Position numbers and translations under genes: made by a program
NCBI GenBank assembly: GCA_944325945.1
Contig: CALVBW010000031.1
Coordinates: 62,001 to 126,000 of the forward strand
DNA length: 64,000 bases
Reading direction: 5' to 3'
Origin: Candidatus Gastranaerophilales bacterium
GTDB taxonomy: Bacteria > Cyanobacteriota > Vampirovibrionia > Gastranaerophilales > Gastranaerophilaceae
The notes under the pieces: generated by a model
What the model was told of the DNA's origin: nothing
The model's database searches: none
The model's input: only the letters and a program-made list of their open reading frames with translations
Shown here: in pieces, positions 56,821-64,000 of the stretch
How positions within the stretch are numbered: the first letter of the stretch is position 1
How the letters are laid out: every line of letters begins with the position of its first letter

Positions 56821-58548
56821 TTATTTTTCTTTGGCAAGTTTGTCGGCGAGTTTAGTTTCCAGCTTGCCGTTAAGGGTTTTGCTGACTTTTTGGAGTGCTT
56901 TTGCTATAACTTCCATATTATCCGTCCAGACAAAATTATCTTTTACGTATTTATCAGCCTTGTCAAAATCTTCGTCGATTTGTATACGGATAATTTCTTT
57001 GAGCATTTCCTGCGCTGCGGGAACCACTTTATCAATATTTACGTGAATTTTCCCGTCAACAAGCTCATAGGCGCCTCTATCCGCCATAAATTTATTCTGC
57101 ATAACAGTTCTGACACGGTGTGCCTGGCTTAAATTCGGCTTGGATTTCAAAAAGTTATCAGCGACAACGGTTACCAGAATTTGTTTGCGCTGTTCGTCTG
57201 TATACATTCCCATGCCGGTCAACAAATCCACAAAGGCTAAAGATGCCATATCAGCTTTGTTTTCCTCAATAATATTTCTGTATTTGCCGAGTTTTTCGCA
57301 AGCCTTTTTAGGTCCCAGAGAATGCGCGTTTTCATGCCCGATTGTAAACCAGTGGTCAGCCTCATCAAGGTAATATTTGTGCTGATCTTTGTCTAAAATC
57401 GCATCCAGTCTTTCCTGAAGTTTTTTCTTATCGCTTATAAATCTTATCTGCCTGTGATAAACATTTCTTCTGCCCCCGCCGATTTGCAAAGAGGGCTTGT
57501 CGTCATTGGGAAGATTTTCCGCCAGCGTAATTCCGCCTCTGTACGCCCCGACATCGCCTGCTGCCTGCACCATATCAACGTCAACCATTGTTTGTTTAGT
57601 GTCTTTATCAGGTGAAATGTTTTGTTCGTACTCGTCATTATAAGGCATATTTTTTGCAAGTTCAGGAAGGTATTTTTTTATCGCCATCAATGCTTCCGTG
57701 CCTTTTTTATTAACAATTCCGACCCTGCCTCCGAGAAAATCCTTTGGCGTCGGGGTTATAGAATGTTTTGAAAGCAGTGCCAGAAGTTCCGGATTTTCCA
57801 TAATCGTTCCGGTCATCTCGTCCTCGTAATTTTCGCGCGTAATCGTGAATTCCAGAGGCGTATCCTGCAATGTTGCCCATTTTTTATCCGCAAACGCGTC
57901 GAATGTCGGGTCTGCAGTTCTCAAGGCTTTGGCTTGCAAAATTAAATATTCGCTGAAATCTTCATTAGTCGAAGTTTCGGCGGCTTTTTCAAGCTCGTCG
58001 GCAACTTGTTGGAATTCTTCGCGGAATTTGTCCACGTAATCTATACCCACAAGATGTTTTCCGCTTCTTTCCACAACTGAACGCTGATTAAGAATTTTTT
58101 TAACCTCATCAATTTTATTTGCGTTAATCATTTCTGTCAGAATTTTGTGGAATTCTTTTACGCTCAAATCTTTCGGATAAACGCCTTTTCCCGGAAGTTC
58201 TTTAATCCCTTTTACAAGGTTAATCTTATTTGACATTGTATCAACCGCATTCATACCCTTTTGCGCATCAAAAAGAATTTTGGTTAATTTTGCCCGCTTA
58301 TTGCCGTTTTTGATTTCGCGTTTCAAATAAGCTTCAAAATCAAGGTTGTCATGACAATCAAGCTGCAAATTAATCCTGCCGATAATGTTTGCGGCTTTTA
58401 CAAGATGGATGAGCGCCTTTTTATCGCCTTCATCCAGCGCCTGATATTCCGGCGCATCAGGGGTTAAAAACTTCTTTGTCACAAGATAATCTTTGTGCGT
58501 ACGCTTTTCAAGCTCTTTTTCCGATAGATTTAATTCAAATTCTCTCAT
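56821..58548 (-). CDS. M49-like (dipeptidyl peptidase III-type) zinc metallopeptidase
   Basis: 575 residues, no signal peptide. The zinc motif HENAHSLGPKK at 405-415 is followed by EENKADMASL at 428-437. The His-Glu pair plus downstream E-E-x-x-A-D is the arrangement of DPP III-type enzymes, in the HExxH variant found in Nudix-fused plant and bacterial relatives. No Nudix domain is present here. The N-terminal 250 residues are helical and unassigned. Expected role is cytoplasmic peptide turnover. Start after AAAAGGAGTTTATCT; own terminator. Confidence 0.75.
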   Translation of the reverse strand: MREFELNLSEKELEKRTHKDYLVTKKFLTPDAPEYQALDEGDKKALIHLVKAANIIGRINLQLDCHDNLDFEAYLKREIKNGNKRAKLTKILFDAQKGMNAVDTMSNKINLVKGIKELPGKGVYPKDLSVKEFHKILTEMINANKIDEVKKILNQRSVVERSGKHLVGIDYVDKFREEFQQVADELEKAAETSTNEDFSEYLILQAKALRTADPTFDAFADKKWATLQDTPLEFTITRENYEDEMTGTIMENPELLALLSKHSITPTPKDFLGGRVGIVNKKGTEALMAIKKYLPELAKNMPYNDEYEQNISPDKDTKQTMVDVDMVQAAGDVGAYRGGITLAENLPNDDKPSLQIGGGRRNVYHRQIRFISDKKKLQERLDAILDKDQHKYYLDEADHWFTIGHENAHSLGPKKACEKLGKYRNIIEENKADMASLAFVDLLTGMGMYTDEQRKQILVTVVADNFLKSKPNLSQAHRVRTVMQNKFMADRGAYELVDGKIHVNIDKVVPAAQEMLKEIIRIQIDEDFDKADKYVKDNFVWTDNMEVIAKALQKVSKTLNGKLETKLADKLAKEK

Positions 58549-58601
58549 AGATAAACTCCTTTTGAGAAAATTATAACATATTTTTATCTGTCACACGTCA
58601 T

Positions 58602-59072
58602 CTATTTATGGTAGGTTTCACACTTAATTATTTTGAACGCGCGGTAAATCTGTTCAACCAGCAAAAGCCTTGCAAACTGATGTAAAAACGTCATCTTTGA
58701 CATGCTTAATTTAAAATTTGCCCTGTCTGAAACGTGTTTTGAAATTCCGTGAGAAGAGCCTATGACAAATACAATTTCACCTGTACCGTCATTTGTCAGC
58801 TCACGAATTTTTTCCGCAAATTCTTCACTTGAAAGCATTTTACCCTTGATTTCCAGCGTAATTACATACGATTGAGGTTTTATATACGAAAGAATTTTTT
58901 CGCCCTCCTCATCCAGCGCTCTTTCGGTCAGGTTTTCGTCTTTAATCTCTACAGGCTGAATTTCCGTAATTTCCACACTCGCATACGGCGTCAGACGTTT
59001 GAGAAATTCATCAATTCCGTCTTTTAAAAATTTTTCTTTAATTTTGCCTGATGCAATAATTCTTATCTTCAT
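58602..59072 (-). CDS. rlmH: 23S rRNA (pseudouridine1915-N3)-methyltransferase
   Basis: 156 residues, standard RlmH length. SPOUT knot features: VFVIGSSHGIS, then FKLSMSKMTFLHQFARLLLV, EQIYRAFKI and the terminal YHK. The last motif reads CETYHK instead of the usual GxPYHK. It methylates pseudouridine 1915 in the 50S subunit. It overlaps mscS by 4 bp and is its operon partner. Confidence 0.93.
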   Translation of the reverse strand: MKIRIIASGKIKEKFLKDGIDEFLKRLTPYASVEITEIQPVEIKDENLTERALDEEGEKILSYIKPQSYVITLEIKGKMLSSEEFAEKIRELTNDGTGEIVFVIGSSHGISKHVSDRANFKLSMSKMTFLHQFARLLLVEQIYRAFKIIKCETYHK

Positions 59073-59920
59073 TTTTTCTCAATATAAACCGATTGTGACG
59101 GGAATGCAAAGTCGATATCCGCCTGCCTGAAACGTTTTACGACCTCCAGTATAACGTCCGAACGTACTTTTATAAGTTCGTCAAATTTGTTAGTTTTTAC
59201 ATAGGCGTAAAGTCTTATATTAATTGAGCTTGCGGCAAGTGTTTCAACAATAACAACAGGCTCATCGTGCACTCTTGTGTCGTCTTCGCAAACATCTTTT
59301 ATAATTTGAATTGCCTCTTGAAGCTTTTCATCAGACGTATCGTACGTAACCCCGAAAACCTCATTAATCCGACGTTTGCCGGCTTTTGTGATATTTGTTA
59401 TAACCGTTGCGGAAATATTGTTATTCGGAATTGACACTATAAAATCATCAAGGGTACGAATTTTGGTTGACAAAAGGTTAATATCTTCAACCGTGCCTTC
59501 GACATCGCCTATTTTTACGTAGTCACCGAGTTTGTAAATTTTATCGGCAATTATCGCAAGCGTTCCGAAAAAGTCCGCTATTGTCTGCTGGGCTGCAAAA
59601 CCTACTGCCAGACCCGTAATACCAAAACCGGCTATCAAAGAGGTTATCGAATACCCGTTACTTTGCAAAAACGATGCAACGATGAAAAACAAGATTAAAA
59701 ATTTTATTATCCTGTCCAAAATCGGGATTAAATGCACCGATAATGCCGTTGAATCGGAATTTTGCGTACGCTCTTTTAATTTTCTTATAAAAATATCCGT
59801 AACCTTAAAAAGCGCAATCGCTATGATTACGTTGATTATAACCCCTATTATAAAGCCGAATTTCAATGTTTTCAATGCGGCTTCAATTTTGTCGGCATAA
59901 TTTAAAATTTCTGTTATCAT
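59069..59920 (-). CDS. mscS: Small-conductance mechanosensitive channel (MscS family)
   Basis: 283 residues. Three membrane helices; TM3 has the Gly/Ala packing pattern GFGITGLAVGFAAQQTIADFF at about 95-115. The beta domain has KIGDVEGTVEDINLLSTKIR and IPNN, the MscS middle domain, followed by an alpha/beta C-terminal domain. It opens on hypo-osmotic shock. Start after AAAGGAGCATAT. First gene of mscS-rlmH. Confidence 0.93.
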   Translation of the reverse strand: MITEILNYADKIEAALKTLKFGFIIGVIINVIIAIALFKVTDIFIRKLKERTQNSDSTALSVHLIPILDRIIKFLILFFIVASFLQSNGYSITSLIAGFGITGLAVGFAAQQTIADFFGTLAIIADKIYKLGDYVKIGDVEGTVEDINLLSTKIRTLDDFIVSIPNNNISATVITNITKAGKRRINEVFGVTYDTSDEKLQEAIQIIKDVCEDDTRVHDEPVVIVETLAASSINIRLYAYVKTNKFDELIKVRSDVILEVVKRFRQADIDFAFPSQSVYIEKK

Positions 59921-59956
59921 ATATGCTCCTTTATAAGACGATACTTTGATTAAAGT

Positions 59957-59989
59957 CGTTAAGTTATTAAGACGTTAAGACGTTAAGTT
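59957..59989. repeat. GTTAAG-type octamer array
   Basis: Four phased octamers, CGTTAAGT, TATTAAGA, CGTTAAGA, CGTTAAGT. The TAAG core recurs every 8 bp as in the ACTAAG and AATAAG arrays. Confidence 0.75.
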
Positions 59990-60049
59990 CTTTAATAAAA
60001 GCTTTTTTGACAAAAATATTGACTGATTGATGAAACTCTAAACCTCCAG

Positions 60050-60095
60050 CCTCAGCTCGCTCGCGCTCGAACCTGAGGCAAAGCTTCGCTTTGCG
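60050..60095. repeat. Two small inverted repeats
   Basis: CCTCAG...CTGAGG (60050-60078) enclosing GCTCGCTCGCGCTCGA, followed by GCAAAG-CTTCG-CTTTGC (60079-60095). They resemble the loop insert of the fifth repeat unit at 7504-7570. No gene in 59921-60137. Confidence 0.55.
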
Positions 60096-60137
60096 GTTCT
60101 CGTCCCTTTTGACGATTTGTTATTCTCTTGTCAAACT

Positions 60138-60209
60138 AGCGGAAGACGGGACTCGAACCCGCGACGTCAACCTTGGGAAGGTTGCATTCTACCACTGAAT
60201 TACTTCCGC
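60138..60209 (-). tRNA. tRNA-Gly (anticodon CCC)
   Basis: 72 nt. Acceptor stem GCGGAAG/CTTCCGC, D-arm with TTCAGTGGTAGAA, anticodon stem CAACC/GGTTG with loop TTCCCAA (anticodon CCC), T-arm CGGGTTCGAGTCCCG. The 3' CCA is not encoded. It reads GGG codons. Confidence 0.95.
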
Positions 60210-60326
60210 ATATGCTTAGTATAACATAAAAATTATAACAAGCCTACTGTTGTAAACTTACAACCTTTACCCCGCAGTTTGACTGTCCCGACTAAATTAT
60301 GCCTGCACATCTAAAATTTTGCCCTA

Positions 60327-61595
60327 TTAACACTTCTGTTTTCCGTTAATAGAAAGATCATTACACTTCAAATATTCCATATTGCCTTTTTGTATAACCC
60401 AGAATGTACAATAATAACCGTTGTTACTCTGTCCGTCATCTTCTATGTTGCAATTATACGGAAAATTTTTTTCTCCCATTGGAACAATTTTGTCTCTGTA
60501 TATATAAAAATAAAAAATATCTCTTCCTAACGTATTTGGCGCTGTTGCAAGCCCGTTTACATCAATCCCGAAGTCCCCGCATATCACATTACTGTTTCTG
60601 CATGCAGGGTCATTTATCCAACCGCCTAAAAAAGTCATTCCGTTAGCAAGGCTCAAAGAGGAATAATTCGCCTCATCAATATTTTTCTCACTGCCTGCAA
60701 GCATGTATATCTTATCCACAGGAAACTGGCATGACGAATCATCATAATAACATGAAGAGGCTACTTTTAAATAAGGGCTCAATTTCTGCCAGAAAATCTT
60801 CATGTTTTCAGCACTATCAGCACTTATAACATTTTGCCCGTCATCATCCTGACCATAAGACGAAGCTCCTTTAAATCCCCACGTCCCGAATTCTCCGTTC
60901 TCAATTTTTGCAAGCTGATATGCCTGAGAAATTATACTGAACGCCTGTTTAACTTTTGAAACCGTCGCCTTTTCCTGATAATTGCTTATCAACGTCGGAA
61001 TTGTCATTGCTGCTACAACGCCGATTATGGCGAGGGTGATTAGTACCTCCGCAAGGGTAAACGCGGTCTTTTTAGAAGATACTAAGTTACTAAGGCAGTA
61101 AGGCACTAAGAATTTACTGTGAACTTCGCTCACATTTTTGTCACCCTGAACTTGTTTCAGGGTCTCTTGATTAACGTGAGTAGCGTGAGTTAAGTGAGTG
61201 GCGTGAGGTTTGTGGTTACTGTGAGCTTCGCTCACAGGGTGTACCCCCACCCCCTGAGGGCGGGGGTTGAATTTCAACACAAGCTTGCGAGTGTTTGAAA
61301 TTCGGGGGCGGGGCTTTCTCTGCGTCACAACTGCAAGATCCTGAAACAAGTTCAGAATGACATGGTAAGTCCCACCAATGTTCAGTGTGTTGTCCTGCCT
61401 CAGGTAGTTCAGGATGACAGGTTCTCTGCGAACACAACTATATTGCTCGGGTTTACTATGACGAATGTTACTTCTTAGTATCTTAGTGCCATAGTATCTT
61501 AGTATCTTTACTAGACCAATACCGTCAAAACCCTTACTAACAGTACTTAGAGGAGTCGCCCCCCCCCCGATGTTTGCCATAACTTTTCTTTGCAT
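60327..61595 (-). CDS. Type IV prepilin-like protein; start region invaded by repeats
   Basis: The pilin body begins at SKKTAFTLAEVLITLAIIGV, a class III/pseudopilin-type signal with a hydrophobic helix and a Glu at +5, followed by GVVAAMTIPTLISNY and a C-terminal domain with paired cysteines (about 200 residues). The open frame reaches ATG 61595, which has AAAGGAGTTAATGT, but its first 160 or so codons are repeat sequence. A GTG at 61106 gives a normal leader (MPYCLSNLVSSKKTA) without a ribosome binding site. The cleavage position has Ala instead of the usual Gly. PilD (26117-27100) would process it. The gene may be silenced, re-started internally or phase-variable. Confidence 0.7.
   Translation of the reverse strand: MQRKVMANIGGGATPLSTVSKGFDGIGLVKILRYYGTKILRSNIRHSKPEQYSCVRREPVILNYLRQDNTLNIGGTYHVILNLFQDLAVVTQRKPRPRISNTRKLVLKFNPRPQGVGVHPVSEAHSNHKPHATHLTHATHVNQETLKQVQGDKNVSEVHSKFLVPYCLSNLVSSKKTAFTLAEVLITLAIIGVVAAMTIPTLISNYQEKATVSKVKQAFSIISQAYQLAKIENGEFGTWGFKGASSYGQDDDGQNVISADSAENMKIFWQKLSPYLKVASSCYYDDSSCQFPVDKIYMLAGSEKNIDEANYSSLSLANGMTFLGGWINDPACRNSNVICGDFGIDVNGLATAPNTLGRDIFYFYIYRDKIVPMGEKNFPYNCNIEDDGQSNNGYYCTFWVIQKGNMEYLKCNDLSINGKQKC
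61073..61555. repeat. Repeat cluster inside the prepilin 5' region
   Basis: In order: reverse ACTAAGNN octamers (61078-61110); a hairpin GTCACCCTGAAC/TTTCAGGGTCT (61139-61165) that is a compensated version of the GATCCTGAA element; a GTGAGNNNN 9-bp array (61178-61215); GC-rich inverted repeat copy B (61244-61320); two further CCTGAA elements (61350-61375, 61395-61425); and CTTAGTNN octamers (61473-61510). Confidence 0.8.
61559..61568 (-). repeat. Ten-base homopolymer G tract at codons 10-13 of the prepilin frame
   Basis: C10 on the plus strand, G10 on the coding strand, 27 bp after the ATG at 61595. Length changes of one or two bases would shift the frame, which is the classic layout of a slipped-strand contingency locus. 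Confidence 0.6.
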
Positions 61596-61613
61596 ACATT
61601 AACTCCTTTCAAT

Positions 61614-62306
61614 TTATGCTAATACTTTATCAGTTTTTACCTGTTCCGGCAATTTCGCACAATTTTCATAGTCCGCATTTTCGGATATAAATTTGCACCA
61701 TTCATAAATTATCTCGTCTTCGGACAATTTATAAGAAATAGGTTTGCCTATATATATTCTGAATTTACGTCTTGTAAAAGGTTTCAGTTTAGGGTAGCCG
61801 TTAAATTCCGCAATCGCAACAGGAACTATATCAGCTTTTGCATTTTTGGCAATGACCGCAAAACCTTTTTTAATTCCTTCGAGCTTTCCGTAAGGATTGG
61901 TGCCGCCTTGAGGGAAAACTCCCAGCGACCATTTTGTTGTAAAAATATCACGAACAGTTTTAAATGTAGCGATTTCAGGTTTTGTTCTGTTTACAGCGAA
62001 CGCGCCGAGACGTTTCACCAGCCACTGACGTTTGTCAGTCGGCTCAAAAAGCTCTTCTTTCGCCATAAATGCTATAAGTTTTCTGGTCGCGAACGATACT
62101 ATCGGAGGGTCAAAATTTGAGACGTGGTTTGCCGCGTAAATATATTTGCCGTTGTCTTTAGGCAGATTTTCACGCCCAAACACCTTATAATCATAAAAAA
62201 TTCTCAAAAAATTATCAACGACAACACTCAAAAAAGTCAAGTAAAACAACGAGCGGAACCAGTTGTACTCTTTTGCATAACGTCTGTTGTAATTCCTTTC
62301 CTTCAT
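61614..62306 (-). CDS. PlsC-like 1-acyl-glycerol-3-phosphate acyltransferase A
   Basis: 230 residues with one or two N-terminal hydrophobic segments. Motif I is NHVSNFDPP (HxxxxD) near residue 60; motif III is VFPQGGTN where FPEGTRS is usual. The Gln and the extra Gly are unusual, but the same position in the paralogue upstream is FPQGTR. It would acylate lysophosphatidate. Tandem with 62317-62988 (10-bp gap). AGGAGTTAAGAA precedes the ATG. Confidence 0.85.
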   Translation of the reverse strand: MKERNYNRRYAKEYNWFRSLFYLTFLSVVVDNFLRIFYDYKVFGRENLPKDNGKYIYAANHVSNFDPPIVSFATRKLIAFMAKEELFEPTDKRQWLVKRLGAFAVNRTKPEIATFKTVRDIFTTKWSLGVFPQGGTNPYGKLEGIKKGFAVIAKNAKADIVPVAIAEFNGYPKLKPFTRRKFRIYIGKPISYKLSEDEIIYEWCKFISENADYENCAKLPEQVKTDKVLA

Positions 62307-62316
62307 TTCTTAACTC

Positions 62317-62988
62317 CTAATCTTTAACATACTTAAAACCGGTCAATTCTTCTATTGACTTTATCCACTGCATAACCATCAAATCCAAATTATCGTTATA
62401 TGGGATGACTTTGCCAATACGAACTACTATACGACCGGTAAACGGCCATTTTTTAATTTCATTTGTACCGACAATACCTACCGGCAGAATACCGCACTTT
62501 GTAACTTTTGCAAGGCTTGCAAAACCTTTGGTAATGTCTTTGATTTCACCGGGTTCACAACGCGTGCCCTGAGGAAAAAGTCCCAATACCCAATCAGTCT
62601 TTTTAATAGATATTGCCGTTTTAATTGTTGAGGCGCCGAGGTGCTCTCTATTCACCGCAAAAGCACCGAGCCAATCAAGCCACCAGCGTAAAAACTTTAT
62701 CTCAAACAATTCCTGTTTTGCCATAAAACAAACAGGTCTTGGCATTATAGCCGCAACAAGCGGCGGATCCAGAGTTGACAAATGATTTGCGGCAACAATA
62801 TAATTATTATCTTCAGGTATATTTTCTTTTCCGTATACTTTCAGGCGAAAAACCAGTTTGAATCTTATCATATAACCGACTTTTGTCACCAGAAAAAGAA
62901 ATATTTTTCTGAACCAATTATATTCGGAAGCATCGCGCTTGGCGTAACTCCGTCTTTCTTTTTTCTTTTTTTCTTTTGTTAAAGTCAT
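62317..62988 (-). CDS. PlsC-like 1-acyl-glycerol-3-phosphate acyltransferase B
   Basis: 223 residues from ATG 62988, 8 nt after GGGAG; the ATG two codons upstream is too close to that site. A basic N-terminus (KEKKKKERRSYAKR) precedes a membrane segment. Motif I NHLSTLDPP, motif III LFPQGTR, then KGFASLAKVTKCGILPVGI. Both halves align with the next gene, showing duplication. They share the SEYNWFRK/KEYNWFRS start. It probably works in phospholipid synthesis. Confidence 0.88.
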   Translation of the reverse strand: MTLTKEKKKKERRSYAKRDASEYNWFRKIFLFLVTKVGYMIRFKLVFRLKVYGKENIPEDNNYIVAANHLSTLDPPLVAAIMPRPVCFMAKQELFEIKFLRWWLDWLGAFAVNREHLGASTIKTAISIKKTDWVLGLFPQGTRCEPGEIKDITKGFASLAKVTKCGILPVGIVGTNEIKKWPFTGRIVVRIGKVIPYNDNLDLMVMQWIKSIEELTGFKYVKD

Positions 62989-63086
62989 TAGCATAACTCC
63001 CAACAAAATTATACATAAAAACTATTATTTTAGCAAATGTAGACCGAAATATTTTTTATAGTATAATCAAAAAGGGAGAGAAATTT

Positions 63087-64000
63087 ATGACAAACGAACT
63101 TGAAGAAAAACTATTTAACAGTGTTTACGAAAAAACACCTCAACACATAAAAGAACTTGCGTTGATGACCTTCAACGACAAAAACGAATTCACTTTCACA
63201 TTAAAAAAAGAACACCTGAAACCATATGACGAAAAGACAAACCCTGAAGGACTTAATCTGGAAGAATGGTTTGAAAACTATCAAAAAGAAGCAAAAGTTT
63301 CAACGGCCGGTATTCGAGGACCGCAAAACATTTTATATCCGCAAGACACACGTTTCCCGATAAATTTAGTCGGAATAGTACTTGCCACATTGGCAAAAGC
63401 ACTTGTTGCAAAAGAAAAATACCCCGATAAAGAAATCGTAAAAATTGCGGGACGCGAAGTGAGATACAATTCGGACTTATATCTGGATGCAATAGCGCGC
63501 GTTCAGGCGGCACAAGGGATAAGAACACTTGTTCCTCAAGGCAAAAAGACAATTCCTATCTGGCTCGCTTCATTTTTGGCATTCAAATTGGATTTGCTGG
63601 GAGGTGAATATATCACCTCAAGTCACGGAATTTCCGTAAAAAATGCCACAAAAGACCTGAATTCACAGGGCAGCCAGTATTTGCCGGAAGAATCCATGGA
63701 ATTTGTGGATAAAATCAGAGAAATTTTTGAACTTACCCGCAAAAACGGCACCTATGACATCAAAATTGCCCGTGACGACAGCCCACTTATTGACGAAAAA
63801 GTTATGACCAAACTTGAAGACGGCGTAAACCTTTACGTCGAATATCTCAAATCAGGCGTGGCAAAAGACATTAATCTTGATTTGATAAGAAATAAAAAAG
63901 ACAAAATTGTGATTGAAAATGTCGGCGGTTCAGCCTACAGAACGCTTTCCAGAGTTCTGAAAAAACTTGAAATTTCCGATAAATTTGTATGGTTCAATAC
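63087..64000 (+). CDS. Phosphohexomutase-like protein, 3' end beyond window
   Basis: The first 304 codons are visible, from ATG 63087 after AAAGGGAGAG. Early TAGIRGPQN (the T-x-G-x-R-G pattern) and TSSHGISVKN at the active-site loop resemble phosphoglucomutase/phosphomannomutase enzymes, in which the loop is TASHNP. The Ser and His are kept but Asn-Pro is replaced by Gly-Ile. The metal-binding DGDxDR motif, if present, lies beyond the window edge or is modified. Substrate not predictable. Confidence 0.7.
   Translation, partial: MTNELEEKLFNSVYEKTPQHIKELALMTFNDKNEFTFTLKKEHLKPYDEKTNPEGLNLEEWFENYQKEAKVSTAGIRGPQNILYPQDTRFPINLVGIVLATLAKALVAKEKYPDKEIVKIAGREVRYNSDLYLDAIARVQAAQGIRTLVPQGKKTIPIWLASFLAFKLDLLGGEYITSSHGISVKNATKDLNSQGSQYLPEESMEFVDKIREIFELTRKNGTYDIKIARDDSPLIDEKVMTKLEDGVNLYVEYLKSGVAKDINLDLIRNKKDKIVIENVGGSAYRTLSRVLKKLEISDKFVWFN

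Overview
The window is AT-rich, densely coded bacterial chromosome. The gene set suggests a non-photosynthetic, fermentative relative of the cyanobacteria, of the Vampirovibrionia/Gastranaerophilales (Melainabacteria) type: PgpH-YbeY-DgkA, a GH57/DUF3536 glycosidase, type IV-type prepilin and prepilin peptidase, a single-cluster ferredoxin, a PEP carboxykinase, no photosynthesis genes, and several lineage-restricted proteins carrying a short N-terminal F(T/K)G motif. The assignment is inferred from gene content only.

Layout. 1-5.7 kb (minus strand): lysA-cdaA-yitT, then nanE-nanK-small ORF-UbiA. 5.7-7.0 kb: M16 peptidase. 7.0-7.6 kb: composite repeats. 7.6-9.9 kb: two unknown membrane proteins. 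10.1-13.2 kb: pgpH-ybeY-dgkA. 13.2-18.1 kb: a small conserved protein, a SerA-like dehydrogenase, a DUF512 radical-SAM-like protein, a PadR regulator, two unknowns and mazG. 18.5-21.3 kb: a phage-like early-region island (LexA/CI-type repressor, divergent strong promoter, replication protein, DUF1492-like protein). 21.3-32.6 kb: ilvB, two small exported helical proteins, rph, membrane protein, PHP phosphoesterase, pilD, sigma factor, gatC-pyrG, sugar transporter, wHTH protein. 33-40.5 kb: GNAT protein, two alcohol dehydrogenases, ilvC-yhaM-tmk-tmk, dtd. 40.6-44.1 kb: zinc-ribbon/low-complexity protein-rimM-trmD and a HEAT-like pair. 44.2-53.6 kb: cysteine-cluster protein, GH57, pckA, ferredoxin, deoB, group 2 sigma factor, thioredoxin-like protein. 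53.7-60 kb: dnaA-ruvA, an orphan beta-barrel fragment, an M49-like peptidase, mscS-rlmH, tRNA-Gly(CCC). 60.3-64 kb: a prepilin gene invaded by repeats, two PlsC acyltransferases and a partial phosphohexomutase.

The most unusual signals are non-coding. (1) At least seven genes (nanE, mazG, ilvB, a GNAT gene, dtd, an exported-protein gene and dnaA) have a good -10 box ending 6-7 nt before the ATG and no Shine-Dalgarno sequence, which predicts leaderless mRNAs. (2) Intergenic spaces hold several repeat families that share an 8-bp period with a TAAG core (ACTAAGNN, AATAAGNN or GTTAAGNN), combined with hairpin elements that show compensatory changes and nested insertions. (3) The prepilin start region has a 10-G tract followed by about 480 bp of repeats kept in one open frame. 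(4) Two promoters carry poly-C tracts directly against the -35 box. Many promoters are extended -10 promoters (TGN before TANNAT), often with a T-run upstream.

Cyclic di-AMP synthesis (cdaA) and probable breakdown (pgpH) are both present. Branched-chain amino acid synthesis (ilvB, ilvC), translation quality control (dtd, rimM, trmD, rlmH, ybeY, gatC) and nucleotide supply (pyrG, two tmk, deoB, mazG) are well represented.
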